From contig CALXRL010000039.1 in assembly GCA_944390735.1 (NCBI GenBank), forward strand, positions 62,001 to 126,000: 64,000 bases of DNA, written 5' to 3'. How positions within the stretch are numbered: position 1 is the stretch's first letter; the number at the start of each line of letters is the position of its first letter. The notes under the pieces are model-generated. The model was not told the origin of the DNA, ran no database searches, and saw only the letters and a list, made by a program, of their open reading frames with translations. A program made the translations under genes and the position numbers. Positions 1-9,000 of this stretch are shown piece by piece. Source of the stretch: an uncultured Victivallales bacterium. GTDB taxonomy: Bacteria > Verrucomicrobiota > Lentisphaeria > Victivallales > UBA1829.

Positions 1-241
1 CACAGGCCATCGCCCGGAAAAGCGGCGCAATCCCACGCGGACACACCACAAACAGACCGCAGAACTCCGGCAGAAGCGATTTCAGCTGAAGAAGCGCCGG
101 CAGTGACATGACCGCATCCCCAAGCCAGTTCGGAGAACGCACCACGATTCCGTCGCGCCACTTCTCCGCTCCGATCCGGAACGGCTCGAAGCGGAGCACT
201 TCCCCCACCTCCGGAATCATCACACAACGATTGCCGCTCAT
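1..241 (-). CDS. waaF: ADP-heptose:LPS heptosyltransferase, N-terminal part (runs off left edge)
   Basis: Reading leftwards from the ATG at 241, 80 codons are open to the window edge. About 30 residues in is RSPNWLGDAVMSLPAL, the N-terminal signature of glycosyltransferase family 9 heptosyltransferases of the WaaF type. These cytoplasmic enzymes add L-glycero-D-manno-heptose to the LPS inner core, so the gene implies a Gram-negative envelope. AGGA lies 5 nt before the chosen ATG. The C-terminal nucleotide-sugar domain is outside the window, so heptosyltransferase I and II cannot be separated firmly. The N-terminal extension of about 30 residues before the motif is longer than in E. coli WaaF. 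Confidence 0.85.
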   Translation of the reverse strand, partial: MSGNRCVMIPEVGEVLRFEPFRIGAEKWRDGIVVRSPNWLGDAVMSLPALLQLKSLLPEFCGLFVVCPRGIAPLFRAMAC

Positions 242-317
242 AAAATCCTGTTTCTCCGATGGAACATATTTTCTTCTCCCGTGTCTATCCTCAAGGAACT
301 GAAAAAGGAGGTGCCAA

Positions 318-479
318 ATGACGAAAAAGCCCAACCCCAGAAACAGACTCATCATCTCCAGGAAGAGGAAAGCCGACTTTTTCAATGGATTGGAACTCTA
401 TATGAACGAGTACAAAAGGAAATTCCTCTCGACGCCGGAATCGAAACGATCCTCCGCCGCCGTCACAAGAGCATCCTGA
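318..479 (+). CDS. Small basic protein of unknown function (53 aa)
   Basis: This 53-codon frame starts with ATG 6 nt after a full AAGGAGG (305-311) and stops just before a rho-independent terminator. That start/stop context is what supports it; I recognise no family. The product is rich in Lys and Arg (TKKPNPRNR at the N terminus, SRKRK and YKRKF further on), with a short hydrophobic/aromatic patch (DFFNGLELYMNEY) in the middle and no membrane segment or cysteine. It is divergent from waaF. It could be a nucleic-acid-binding small protein. A chance frame is possible but unlikely given the spacing. Confidence 0.55.
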   Translation: MTKKPNPRNRLIISRKRKADFFNGLELYMNEYKRKFLSTPESKRSSAAVTRAS

Positions 480-482
480 GCA

Positions 483-520
483 GAAAAAAAAGTCCTCGCC
501 GCAACGGAGAGGACTTTTTT
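483..520. terminator. Rho-independent terminator, probably bidirectional
   Basis: An A-run is followed by AGTCCTC, a roughly 11-nt loop, GAGGACT, then a T-run. It lies between the stop of the small rightward gene (479) and the stop of the leftward PTS IIA gene (535), so it can serve both converging genes. Confidence 0.8.
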
Positions 521-534
521 CCTTTTCCCGTTTC

Positions 535-996
535 TTATTCTTCGCCCTTCGAAAGGGCCGCAATCACTTTCTTCTTGTTCTTCATCACTTCGAAGATCTC
601 GTTGACGACCGCCGGATCCTTCAGTTTGGCGGAAACGCTTCCCAGCAGCCGGATGTAGGCATCCTGATCCCGCTCGTCCGCGGCGATGAACACAATCAGA
701 CGGATCGGCTCATTGTCAAGACTCTTGTAATCCGAGATCGGATTCTTGCAGATTCCGACGATCACCAGCGGCACAGGGAACCCGGGAACACGGATATGGG
801 GCAACGCAAGTCCGCGCCCGACTCCGGTCGTCATCATCTTCTCCCGTTTCCAGATCAGCTCTCTGAGCTGGGATTCATCCAGAGTGCATCTGGTGGTTGC
901 CAGCGCTATGATTTCTTCAAGTACAGCCTTTTTTGTAGTGCCTTCAAGAACCAGGATACAATTTGTGTCTAGATACTTCAGAAATTCCGCTTTCAT
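535..996 (-). CDS. PTS IIA domain protein (PtsN/fructose-type EIIA)
   Basis: A 153-residue single-domain EIIA of the mannitol/fructose/nitrogen (PTS_EIIA_2) family. The phospho-acceptor His is H67 in the context GRGLALPHIRV, and the rest of the fold (APHIR-type motif, then a hydrophobic strand PLVIVGI) matches the family. No IIB or IIC partner is nearby, so a regulatory role like EIIA-Ntr is more likely than sugar transport. Its own promoter lies at 1045-1072. The ptsH-trkA-trkH operon starts 3.6 kb away. In E. coli EIIA-Ntr binds TrkA; a link here is inference. A second family member lies at 53915-54391. Confidence 0.85.
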   Translation of the reverse strand: MKAEFLKYLDTNCILVLEGTTKKAVLEEIIALATTRCTLDESQLRELIWKREKMMTTGVGRGLALPHIRVPGFPVPLVIVGICKNPISDYKSLDNEPIRLIVFIAADERDQDAYIRLLGSVSAKLKDPAVVNEIFEVMKNKKKVIAALSKGEE

Positions 997-1044
997 TTTT
1001 TCAACCTTTCTTTCGCGTTTGATCTGGATTCCCCTGAGTAAGGA

Positions 1045-1072
1045 AAAGTAGCATTTTTTTTCTCTTTTTCAA
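1045..1072 (-). promoter_or_regulatory. Sigma70-type promoter of PTS IIA gene
   Basis: On the minus strand TTGAAA (1072-1067), a 16-nt spacer, then TACTTT (1050-1045). Predicted start is near 1038, about 40 nt before the ATG at 996. Confidence 0.5.
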
Positions 1073-1126
1073 ATGACTCCATTGCAATATTTTTCGAAAA
1101 CAGAACAATTTTTTCCGTTTTCCAAC

Positions 1127-1154
1127 TTGAAAATTCCGGAAAGCGAATTACATT
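1127..1154 (+). promoter_or_regulatory. Promoter of tRNA-Thr
   Basis: TTGAAA (1127-1132), a 16-nt spacer, then TACATT (1149-1154), about 17 nt before the tRNA 5' end. The same TTGA/TACATT design precedes tRNA-Leu(CAG) at 35327. Confidence 0.65.
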
Positions 1155-1171
1155 AAGACTCCATTGAAGAT

Positions 1172-1247
1172 GCCAGTCTAGCTCAGTTGGTAGAGCAGCT
1201 CATTCGTAATGAGCAGGTCATCGGTTCAAGTCCGATGACTGGCTCCA
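1172..1247 (+). tRNA. tRNA-Thr (anticodon CGT)
   Basis: A full cloverleaf: acceptor GCCAGTC pairs with GACTGGC, the D arm is GCTC..GAGC, and the anticodon stem GCTCA/TGAGC encloses loop TTCGTAA, giving anticodon CGT (reads ACG, Thr). The T arm contains GGTTCAAGTCC. A discriminator T and encoded CCA end the gene, followed at once by a T-rich run that may terminate transcription. Confidence 0.95.
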
Positions 1248-1442
1248 TTTTTTTGTTCCCGTCTTTATTTTATTTCCTGCTTGTTTTCGTCTTTTGATTT
1301 CCGGCAGAACAACGCCTTGGACAGTCCGAGAGCAGGGAATCAGGGTTTCTCCGATAAGGAAAAGAAAATTGAAAGCGCCGCCTTGCCCGCGCAGCGAGTC
1401 CCCGCAGCACTTCCGCAGCGAGTCCCCGACAGGAACAAAGGA

Positions 1443-2987
1443 TCACCGCCTCCAGAACGAGGGCAGAAGCACCACCAGAAGCGTGTAGAGTTCCAGACGT
1501 CCGATCACCATCGCAAAGGAAAGCAGATATTTCGCCGACGCACTCATCCAGCCGAACGTCACCGCGGGCCCCACCTGATCCAGCCCCGGACCGATGTTGC
1601 TGATGCAGGTGATCGAAGCGCTCAGCGCCGTCGTCACCTCCATTTCACACAACAACGGCAGCAGCAGCGCCACCGCGAAAAAGATCCCCATGTACAGAAA
1701 CACAAAGGCCAGCGTCTTGTTGATCGTCGCCTCGGGAAGCCGTTCCCCGTTCAGCCGGACGTCGGGAATCGAACGGGGGAAAATACAGCGCCGGATCTCC
1801 GAAACCGCATGCTTTCCCAGCAGAAGCGCCCGCACACATTTGATTCCTCCCGCCGTCGATCCCGCACACCCTCCGATAAACATCAGAAAGAACAGAATCA
1901 TAACAATTCCAGCCGGCCATGTGTTGTAATCCGCCGTGGAAAAGCCCGTCGACGTCACGATCGACACCACCTGAAACGCCGCATAGCGCAGCGACACCAG
2001 AAACGTGTTCGGTTCCGCCGTCCCCGTCATCGAAATGATCTCGTGGAACTCCGACCAGAGAAGCAGGGTCGAAAGGCCCACCGCCGCCAAAACCAGGATC
2101 AGAAAGAATTTGAACTCCTCGTCCTGAAAGAAGATCAGCCACCGTTTGCCGGTCACCGCCTTGATCGACAGCGCAAAGTTGCAGGCCGAAAGAAACATGA
2201 AAACCACAATCACCCATTGAATGAAGGGATTCGAATAATAGGCGATGCTCGCATTCTTCGTGGAGAATCCCCCCGTTGCAATCGTGCAGAATGAGTGGCA
2301 GACCGCGTCAAAAAGCGTCATTCCCCCCAGAAACAGCAGCACGGTTTCCAGCACGGTCAGCGCCAGAAACACCAGCCAGAGAATCTTGGCCGAACTGGCG
2401 ATGCGCGGCGTCAGTTGATCGGAATTGGTTTTGAGTCCCGGCACCTCCGCATTGTAGAGCTGTGTCGTCCCCCCGACTCCCAGAAACGGCAGAATCACCA
2501 GCGCAAACACCACAATGCCCATGCCGCCCAGCCAGACAATCAGACTTCGCCAGAACAACAGACAGTACGGCAGACTCTCCACCCCCTTTGCCAGACGGCC
2601 CCCGTTCCGCAGCACCAGCTCCGAGTCAATCACCGACGCCCCCGTCGTGGTAAAGCCGGACGCGGTTTCAAAAATGGCGTCCGCCACCTTCAGATCACTG
2701 ATCAGCATGAACGGCAGCGCTCCGAAGATCAGCGCCGCCAGCCAGCCGAACGCAACCGTGGCAAATCCCTCCCGCACGCCGGACCGGAGTCGCTTTCCAT
2801 GCACCCCCCGGGAAAAAAACGCTCCCACGATTCCCAGAAGCGTCGTCACGAATCCGCAGAACGCCATCTGCCACACGAACCGGTCCGGATCGTTCATCAG
2901 AATCCCCACCGGAACGCAGACAAACATCGAAAATCCCAGAAAGGTCACCAGAATGGATACCAGATGCACTACCGTTCGCAGATTCAT
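1443..2987 (-). CDS. trkH: Trk-type K+ uptake membrane subunit TrkH
   Basis: A 514-residue polytopic protein with the four-fold pore-loop repeat of the TrkH/KtrB superfamily. The selectivity-filter loops are visible as GFTTTGASV, ATGGFST, TSTGFST and ISNIGPG. It forms the K+-conducting channel in the inner membrane and needs TrkA as its nucleotide-gated regulator. The longer open frame up to 3152 overlaps trkA, so I start at MNLRTVV (2987), 8 nt after the trkA stop, where GAGAG provides a weak ribosome site. It is the last gene of the ptsH-trkA-trkH operon. About 195 nt with a short direct repeat separate its end from tRNA-Thr. Confidence 0.92.
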   Translation of the reverse strand: MNLRTVVHLVSILVTFLGFSMFVCVPVGILMNDPDRFVWQMAFCGFVTTLLGIVGAFFSRGVHGKRLRSGVREGFATVAFGWLAALIFGALPFMLISDLKVADAIFETASGFTTTGASVIDSELVLRNGGRLAKGVESLPYCLLFWRSLIVWLGGMGIVVFALVILPFLGVGGTTQLYNAEVPGLKTNSDQLTPRIASSAKILWLVFLALTVLETVLLFLGGMTLFDAVCHSFCTIATGGFSTKNASIAYYSNPFIQWVIVVFMFLSACNFALSIKAVTGKRWLIFFQDEEFKFFLILVLAAVGLSTLLLWSEFHEIISMTGTAEPNTFLVSLRYAAFQVVSIVTSTGFSTADYNTWPAGIVMILFFLMFIGGCAGSTAGGIKCVRALLLGKHAVSEIRRCIFPRSIPDVRLNGERLPEATINKTLAFVFLYMGIFFAVALLLPLLCEMEVTTALSASITCISNIGPGLDQVGPAVTFGWMSASAKYLLSFAMVIGRLELYTLLVVLLPSFWRR

Positions 2988-2995
2988 ACGTTCTC

Positions 2996-4351
2996 TCAGT
3001 CGGGAAACAAAGGTTCGAGGTCTTTCTTGCTCTCGGGCGTGACGATGGTCACCACCGTATCCTCCGGTTCCAGCACGGTCGTGCCGGAGGCGGTCAGCAC
3101 ATCGAATCCGCGGAAAATCAGCGCAAAGACCGCCGAGGGCGGAAGATTGCACTCCCGGATCTGTCTGCCCGCAAGCGGGGAACGCGCCGATATCCGGAAC
3201 TCCGTCAGATGCGCGTGAAACCGCTGGAGCTTTGCGTCGATGCGCATGGTCCCCGTTTCGATCATGCGCAGAACCGTGTTCACGGAGACCAGCGTCGAAC
3301 TGATTCCGCAGTCGATCGCCTCCATGGCGGGTACAATGCGGATGTATTCCGGCTTGTGCGTAATGGTTATGACCTTTTTGGCTCCGCGACGCTTCGCCAT
3401 GATGCAGGCAAGAATGTTCTGTTCGTCGTCATCGGCGGCGCTGATGAAGGCGTCGCAGTTTTCGATTCCGGCCTCCTCCATGACCTCTTCATCGGTGGGG
3501 TCTCCGTTGATGACCAGCAGTCCGGCGGGCAGGGAATCCAGAAGTCCCTCGCCCCGCTTGCGGCTCTTCTCAATGAAGCGCAGTTCGATGCCTGTGGAAA
3601 GAAGTTTTTCCGCCAGCATGATCCCGGTCTCCGTCGCGCCGGAAATAATGATGCGCCCGAGACGGTGAAGCTCCGGAGGAGAGACCAGTTCCACAAATTT
3701 CTGAACATTGTCCCGATGCCCCGCCACATAGACCTTGTCGCCCGGCACCAGCAGCGTGTCGCCATGCGGAATCAGAAAATGACGGTCCCGCACAATCGCA
3801 GCGAACCGCACCGTGCTCAGAAGATCCGCCACGGGAATGTCCTTGAGACGCGTGCCGGCCAGAATGGAGCTCGGCGTAATCGAAATCACCTCCATCAGCG
3901 CATTCGGATTGGTGAACTGGATCTTCTCCAGACAGATCGGATTTTCAAGAATGTCGCTGATCTTCCGGACACACTGCTCCGGCGGGGAAAAGGCGCGCCA
4001 GATTCCGAAAAATTCCGGTGTGATACCGTCCGCCGGGGAGAAACAGTCCAGGGAATAGAAGCGGCAGATGGTCTTCTTCACGCCGAATTTGCTGGCGATC
4101 CGGCAGGCGATGATGTTTGCCGCCTCGTCGCCGCTGACCGCCAGAAGCGCATCCGCGTTCGCAATTCCTCCCCGTTTCAGCACGGAAACATCGGAACAGG
4201 AGCCTTCCAGCACCATCAGATCCAGCTTTTCCTTGAGATGCTCGAAATTCTCGCTGGAACTGTCAATGACCACCACGTCGTGGTCCTCCGCGCACAAGGT
4301 CGCTGCGAGAAGCTGTCCCAGTTCACCCGCTCCGATGATGATGATCTTCAT
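2996..4351 (-). CDS. trkA: Trk system K+ uptake regulator TrkA
   Basis: A 451-residue protein with the full TrkA layout: RCK_N (opening MKIIIIGAGELG, with acidic VVVIDSS at the end of strand 2), RCK_C, a second Rossmann RCK_N starting near residue 230 (RIIISGATETG), and a second RCK_C to the C terminus. It sits on the cytoplasmic face of TrkH and gates K+ uptake on NAD(H)/ATP binding. It follows ptsH by 12 nt and precedes trkH by 8 nt, so the three are one operon. The second Rossmann loop reads GATETG rather than GxGxxG, so that nucleotide site may be altered. Confidence 0.93.
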   Translation of the reverse strand: MKIIIIGAGELGQLLAATLCAEDHDVVVIDSSSENFEHLKEKLDLMVLEGSCSDVSVLKRGGIANADALLAVSGDEAANIIACRIASKFGVKKTICRFYSLDCFSPADGITPEFFGIWRAFSPPEQCVRKISDILENPICLEKIQFTNPNALMEVISITPSSILAGTRLKDIPVADLLSTVRFAAIVRDRHFLIPHGDTLLVPGDKVYVAGHRDNVQKFVELVSPPELHRLGRIIISGATETGIMLAEKLLSTGIELRFIEKSRKRGEGLLDSLPAGLLVINGDPTDEEVMEEAGIENCDAFISAADDDEQNILACIMAKRRGAKKVITITHKPEYIRIVPAMEAIDCGISSTLVSVNTVLRMIETGTMRIDAKLQRFHAHLTEFRISARSPLAGRQIRECNLPPSAVFALIFRGFDVLTASGTTVLEPEDTVVTIVTPESKKDLEPLFPD

Positions 4352-4363
4352 ATCGTTCCGTTT

Positions 4364-4642
4364 TTATTGGTTCTGAGGAAAATCGAATTCCGTTTCCAGA
4401 AGTGCGGCAATCACGGTGCAGGCGTTTTCCTCGTCGTTTCCGCTTGCCTGAAGGATGGCCCTGTCCCCCTGCTGAAGTCCCAGGGACAGCAGCTCCAGAA
4501 TGCTGTGCATTCCGGCCGTGCCGTTGTCGGAAATCAGCTTGAACTCCGTTCCGGGGAATTTATCGATTTCTGCCATGATGACGCTGGACGGACGGCAGTG
4601 TATTCCGGCCTTGTTCCTGATCTCAACCGTTTTCTCAACCAT
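4364..4642 (-). CDS. ptsH: HPr-type phosphocarrier protein
   Basis: A 92-residue HPr. The active-site His is H15 in GIHCRPSS (canonical GLHARPA), and the regulatory serine region is GMHSILELLSLG, with S47 at the Ser46 position phosphorylated by HPr kinase in other bacteria. Cys16 replaces the usual Ala. I start at MVEKTVE because GGGAG lies 7 nt upstream; the open frame itself extends further. As first gene of an operon with trkA and trkH, and with no EI or sugar permease nearby, it is probably a regulatory PTS carrier. It has its own promoter at 4671-4699. Confidence 0.88.
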   Translation of the reverse strand: MVEKTVEIRNKAGIHCRPSSVIMAEIDKFPGTEFKLISDNGTAGMHSILELLSLGLQQGDRAILQASGNDEENACTVIAALLETEFDFPQNQ

Positions 4643-4670
4643 GTCATACTCCCAAGCCTGTGAATCCAAT

Positions 4671-4699
4671 AATATAATCCCGCAACGTCCTTTTTTCAA
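4671..4699 (-). promoter_or_regulatory. Promoter of ptsH-trkA-trkH operon
   Basis: Minus-strand TTGAAA (4699-4694), exactly 17 nt, then TATATT (4676-4671). Predicted start near 4664, about 22 nt upstream of the ptsH ATG. Confidence 0.65.
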
Positions 4700-4793
4700 C
4701 CGCCGACCGTCAAAATCGGAACAAAGAAACGTCATCCGAACAGCGGAACCCGTCAAAAAAGGAAAAAAAGTTCCCTCTTTCCCGCGATCGTTC

Positions 4794-4821
4794 TTGATTT
4801 TTCCCGTTTCGGTTCTATTGT
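4794..4821 (+). promoter_or_regulatory. Possible promoter of cation efflux gene
   Basis: TTGATT (4794-4799), 16 nt, TATTGT (4816-4821), about 36 nt before the start codon at 4858. The match is moderate. Confidence 0.4.
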
Positions 4822-4857
4822 TTCCATTTACACTGAACTGCAGGAGCGGGAGCTTTC

Positions 4858-6024
4858 ATGAATGAATTGCTGATTCGACTGTTTGTCAAACATCATCAGG
4901 ACACGACGTCGCCTTCGGTCCGGACGAACTACGGAATTCTGACCGGATGGGTTGGAATCTTTTCCAATCTGCTGCTTTGTCTGGTCAAACTGGCCATCGG
5001 ACTTCTCAGCGGCAGCATCGCCATTTCAGCCGATGCGATCAACAATCTTTCGGATGCGGGCTCCTCGGCCATCACCCTGGTCGGCTTCAAAATGGCGGCC
5101 AAACCCGCGGACGACGAACACCCCTTCGGACACGGACGAATCGAATACGTCGCGGGACTGGTGGTGGCGATCATCATCGTCGCCGTCGGAATCAATTTTC
5201 TGAAAACCTCCTTTGAACGCATTCTCCATCCGGCGGAAATCGACATTACCGGAATTGCGCTGCTGATTCTGCTTCTGACGCTGCCGGTGAAACTGTGGAT
5301 GTTCTTCTTTTACCGGACCGTCGCGCGGCGCATTGCCTCCGAAACCATTCACGCGGTCGCGTTCGACAGTCTCAGCGATCTGATGACGACTTCGCTGGTG
5401 ATCGTTTCCCTGATCGTCTCGCGCTTCACGGTCTTTCCGGTTGACGGTTGCGCCGGACTGCTGGTGGCGCTCTTCATTGTCATCGGCGGGATCAAGGTGG
5501 TCCGGGAGATCATCAATCCGCTGCTGGGCGAGTGTCCCGACCGGCATCTTGTCGAGGAGCTGAAAAAACAGCTTCTTCAGTGCGACGGCATTCAGGGAGT
5601 GCATGACATCATCCTGCACAATTATGGTCCGAACCGCTATTTTGCAACCGCTCACGCGGAAGTCAGTCCCGATGCGACCGCGGTCTATCTGCACGACGTT
5701 CTGGAGGCCGCGGAGGTCAAAATCGCCCGCACGCTTCCGATCCGCCTCCTGCTTCACTGCGATCCGTTCAGCAGCCAGAATCCCGAACTGAAAAAGTGGA
5801 GAACCAGAACCGAGGACATCATCGCAACGCTGGATCCGAACATGCAGGTCTATGATTTCCGTCTGGACGGGAAGAATGGTCACTCCCGGATCGAATTCTC
5901 ACTCCTGGTCCCGAGAAAATACAGCAGGTCCGAGGAAAAACTCATTCAGAAAATCACCGATCTGCTGCGGAAGGACCATCCGGAACTCGAAGTGAAAATC
6001 GAACTGACCTACAGTTTTGTCTGA
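4858..6024 (+). CDS. Cation diffusion facilitator (CDF) family transporter
   Basis: A 388-residue proton-coupled metal exporter of the CDF/FieF type. Six membrane helices occupy roughly residues 25-225. The transport site is marked by ISADAINNLSDA (D59 and D66) and by HPFGHGRIEY (H88, H92). The C-terminal half is the cytoplasmic domain that dimerises and senses Zn/Mn/Fe, extended by an extra region of about 100 residues compared with FieF. GGAGCGGGAG lies 6 nt before the ATG. The gene stands alone and points right, with a leftward operon on each side. The transported metal cannot be read from the sequence. Confidence 0.9.
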   Translation: MNELLIRLFVKHHQDTTSPSVRTNYGILTGWVGIFSNLLLCLVKLAIGLLSGSIAISADAINNLSDAGSSAITLVGFKMAAKPADDEHPFGHGRIEYVAGLVVAIIIVAVGINFLKTSFERILHPAEIDITGIALLILLLTLPVKLWMFFFYRTVARRIASETIHAVAFDSLSDLMTTSLVIVSLIVSRFTVFPVDGCAGLLVALFIVIGGIKVVREIINPLLGECPDRHLVEELKKQLLQCDGIQGVHDIILHNYGPNRYFATAHAEVSPDATAVYLHDVLEAAEVKIARTLPIRLLLHCDPFSSQNPELKKWRTRTEDIIATLDPNMQVYDFRLDGKNGHSRIEFSLLVPRKYSRSEEKLIQKITDLLRKDHPELEVKIELTYSFV

Positions 6025-6079
6025 CAGAAGCGGGGAAAGCGCGGCCGGTCATGCGCCTCCCTCTCCCCGCGTCCGCCTC

Positions 6080-9000
6080 CTACCTGGAAAAGTGCAGATT
6101 GCGCAGAATGATCCCGGAGCGCTGCACCGGAACATAAGTATACTGAAGATGAATCTTCTTCACGCTCCGGATCTTCTTCCAGACGGACGCCCGGGCCATG
6201 TTCACTTCGGCATTCTGCCATGTTGCGGGATCCGTATCCATTTTCTCCGCGAATTTCACCGGCAGGTAGGGGGTGGTAAGCACTCCGCCGGCGTCGTCCG
6301 TTCCGGTCACGGAGATCTGAAGACCGGGAACCTCGCGGTACTTCCCCCATGGATCCGGAAGGGAATTGCAGGAAAAACGCAGAAGGGAACACGTTCTTCC
6401 GTCAACGGGAACTTCCGGAGAGATCTCCAGAAAACCGCCGCACCAGTTTGTTCCCTTGTCCAGAATCGGCAGTTCCACGCAGTCGCCTGCGATGCGCAGA
6501 GCGACCTGTCCGGCTCTCCAGGGAACGGGCGTGATGGACCCGCTCTCCGGATTGAGTCCCGGAAATTTCCGCCAGCAGAGAACGGAAAGCTCTGCAAGCT
6601 CGACTCCCTCCGCGGGCGTCAGGCGGAACCGGGAGAAGGAGGCGCGCGGATTCTTCAAAAGAGCGTTCAGCGGAACAAAAACATGTCTCCAGCCGTTTTT
6701 CTCCGCCCGGTAACGCTCCGGACGCAGGGAAAACGCCTTGTCGAAAGAAAGAGTCAGGGGCCGATTCATTTTCAATTTCAAAACCAGGGTTCCCATCTCG
6801 AATCCGGAAGGAAGCGCAAACGCTTCCGCAAGCCGGAACCAGCCATTCTTCTCCTTCCGGAAGGCGAGCACCCGGCGCTCGGCGTCCTCCTCCGAAAGCT
6901 GTTCGACGGAAACCGCGACAACAATCGGAATGGAATTCCGGTTCTGCGACACGATGTCCAATGAACGGATCGTCTTCTCCGGATGCGGATTTTCCCAGCG
7001 CCAGAGATACAGCCCCTTCCCTTCGGAATTCCACCAGCCGGGATATGCCGTCATCCCGGGGGCGCGGGAGGTGGCACGGAACCAGTCGCCGACTTCGATT
7101 CCGTCGCGGATCGGCACTTCCACCGTGCTTCCGTCCGCGTAATGAACGAGATAAGAGAAGGAGTGCCCGCCCGACCAGGCTGTCGCATGAAGAAAATAGA
7201 GATTTTTCCCCTTGCAGTTCACGCGGATTCCCCGGACGGCAAGCGGAAGATCGGGCATCTTTTTCGATCCCAGCACAATGCACGCCCGGTTGTCGTTCTG
7301 ATCGATCCGGATGAACTCCATCGGCACGCCGGCGCAGTTCCGGATTCCCCATCCGACTCCCCGAAGGGAGTTCTCGCCCTGATCGGTCCAGCCGCCTTTC
7401 CCATCGCCGGCAACGGAGTCGACGAAGGAGCGGTTGGCATGGACGCGAAGATCAATCGTGCGGATCCGGTTCGGATCTACCTGATAGGCGGCGCGATTCT
7501 CTTTCCGGGCGGCACGTTCCTGTTTCAGAATGGCGCGTCCTTCCTGCAGGGAGGCCTCCCGGGAAAGAGACGGCATTTTTCCGAAACGCTTCTCCAGACG
7601 CGCGCGGTCGCCTCCCGTCAGAATGACAACATCCCCCGGGCGCAGAAGCAGAACACAGGCGCCGTTTTCCCGCGCAAGAATCGTCCGGGGAGCCTCCGCG
7701 CGCCGATGATCGATCCGGCAGAACACGCCGCTCTCCGGCGGACGGAACTCCACCAGACGGCTGCCGAGTCCCCGGTTGGCAATCAGATACCCCGTGACGC
7801 CGTCCCGGACGGCCTTGTTCACTTCGATGGATGGCACCGGTTTCCCGGTTTCCGCATCGGTGACTTCGCAGACGGGAGCGATCCCCTTCTCCGCCAGCAG
7901 ATCGCGCAGAAAACGCCCGAGCGATTCCATCGGCATCGAGGCATTGAGGAAAAGCACGTTTCCTTTTCCCTCCTTCCGCTCAAACAGGACCGGAACGGAT
8001 CCGATGGAGGCAAGCGCCGTCCAGCCGGCGCCCGGCGAGGTGGTTTTGTACAGGGATGCGACATACTCCCCCTTCTTCCAGCGAAACGAGGAAACTTCAG
8101 CGGAAGGAATCTCCCGCCCGGACCGGATCCCCGGAAACGAATTGTTCTCCCGGAGAAGCGAAAGTTCTCCGCGGTCCAGCACCTCCTGACCGAGCAGAAG
8201 CGTTCCGCCGGACCGGACAAACTGCCGGAGATATTCCGGCGTCTTCTCATACACGGCATCCACTCCGGCCGCAATCAGGACCCGATAGCGGTTCTGGCGA
8301 CCTTCGGGCAGCTGTTCCTCAAACATCATGTCCTGCGGAATGTGCGCATATTCCAGAGCAAGGGAATAGGACTCCAGAAGACGCCGGCAGGTATGACCGA
8401 GGGCAACGGCAACATGATCCGTGGGATAGGAGTACAGAAGCGCCGCCTGACGCGGAACTCCCCGGTCGCGGGGCGCGAACAGAAAAGCGACATCGGCAAT
8501 ATCGCGTCCGGCATCCTGAATTCCGCGGAGGGCCTCCGTGGGAACCGCCCACGGATTCAGAACGTTGTACCGGAAGATCTCCGCGGATCTTCTGGCCTTT
8601 GCGATACTTTTTTCAATGTCGAATTCCTGTTTTCCATCCGGGGTCTTCCGAAAGGTGACCCAGTCCATGCTTCGCTTGTCCCACTTGAAGAGATAGGAGA
8701 CGTTGAATCCCCGCGAGAACTCCGTCAGATAGGCGTTGCGGAACGAATCCCGGGTATTGCCGGTATACATTTCCCCGTCGGAGATCGGCTTGCCATCCGC
8801 CATTCCCCGGAGAAAGTGGCCCTGAACGGAATCCCCGCCGCCGGTCGAACTCGAAATCCAGCTCATCAGCCGATTGATTTTGTAATTGTTGATTCCGTTC
8901 GTCCGCAGATTGACCGGCTGAATGCAGAATCCCGCCTCCGGGCGGGGATCCACTTCCCGGATGGTCCGGATCCCTTCCCGGCAGAGTTCGTAAAAGACAT

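Noticed and set aside
1390..1428. Two 15-bp direct repeats (CGCAGCGAGTCCCCG), 24 nt apart, between tRNA-Thr and trkH
   Set aside because: Too short and isolated to name as an element; could be a chance duplication.
6031..6074. GCGGGGA/TCCCCGC inverted repeat between the CDF gene and the large hydrolase
   Set aside because: Long loop and no T-run; not convincing as a terminator.
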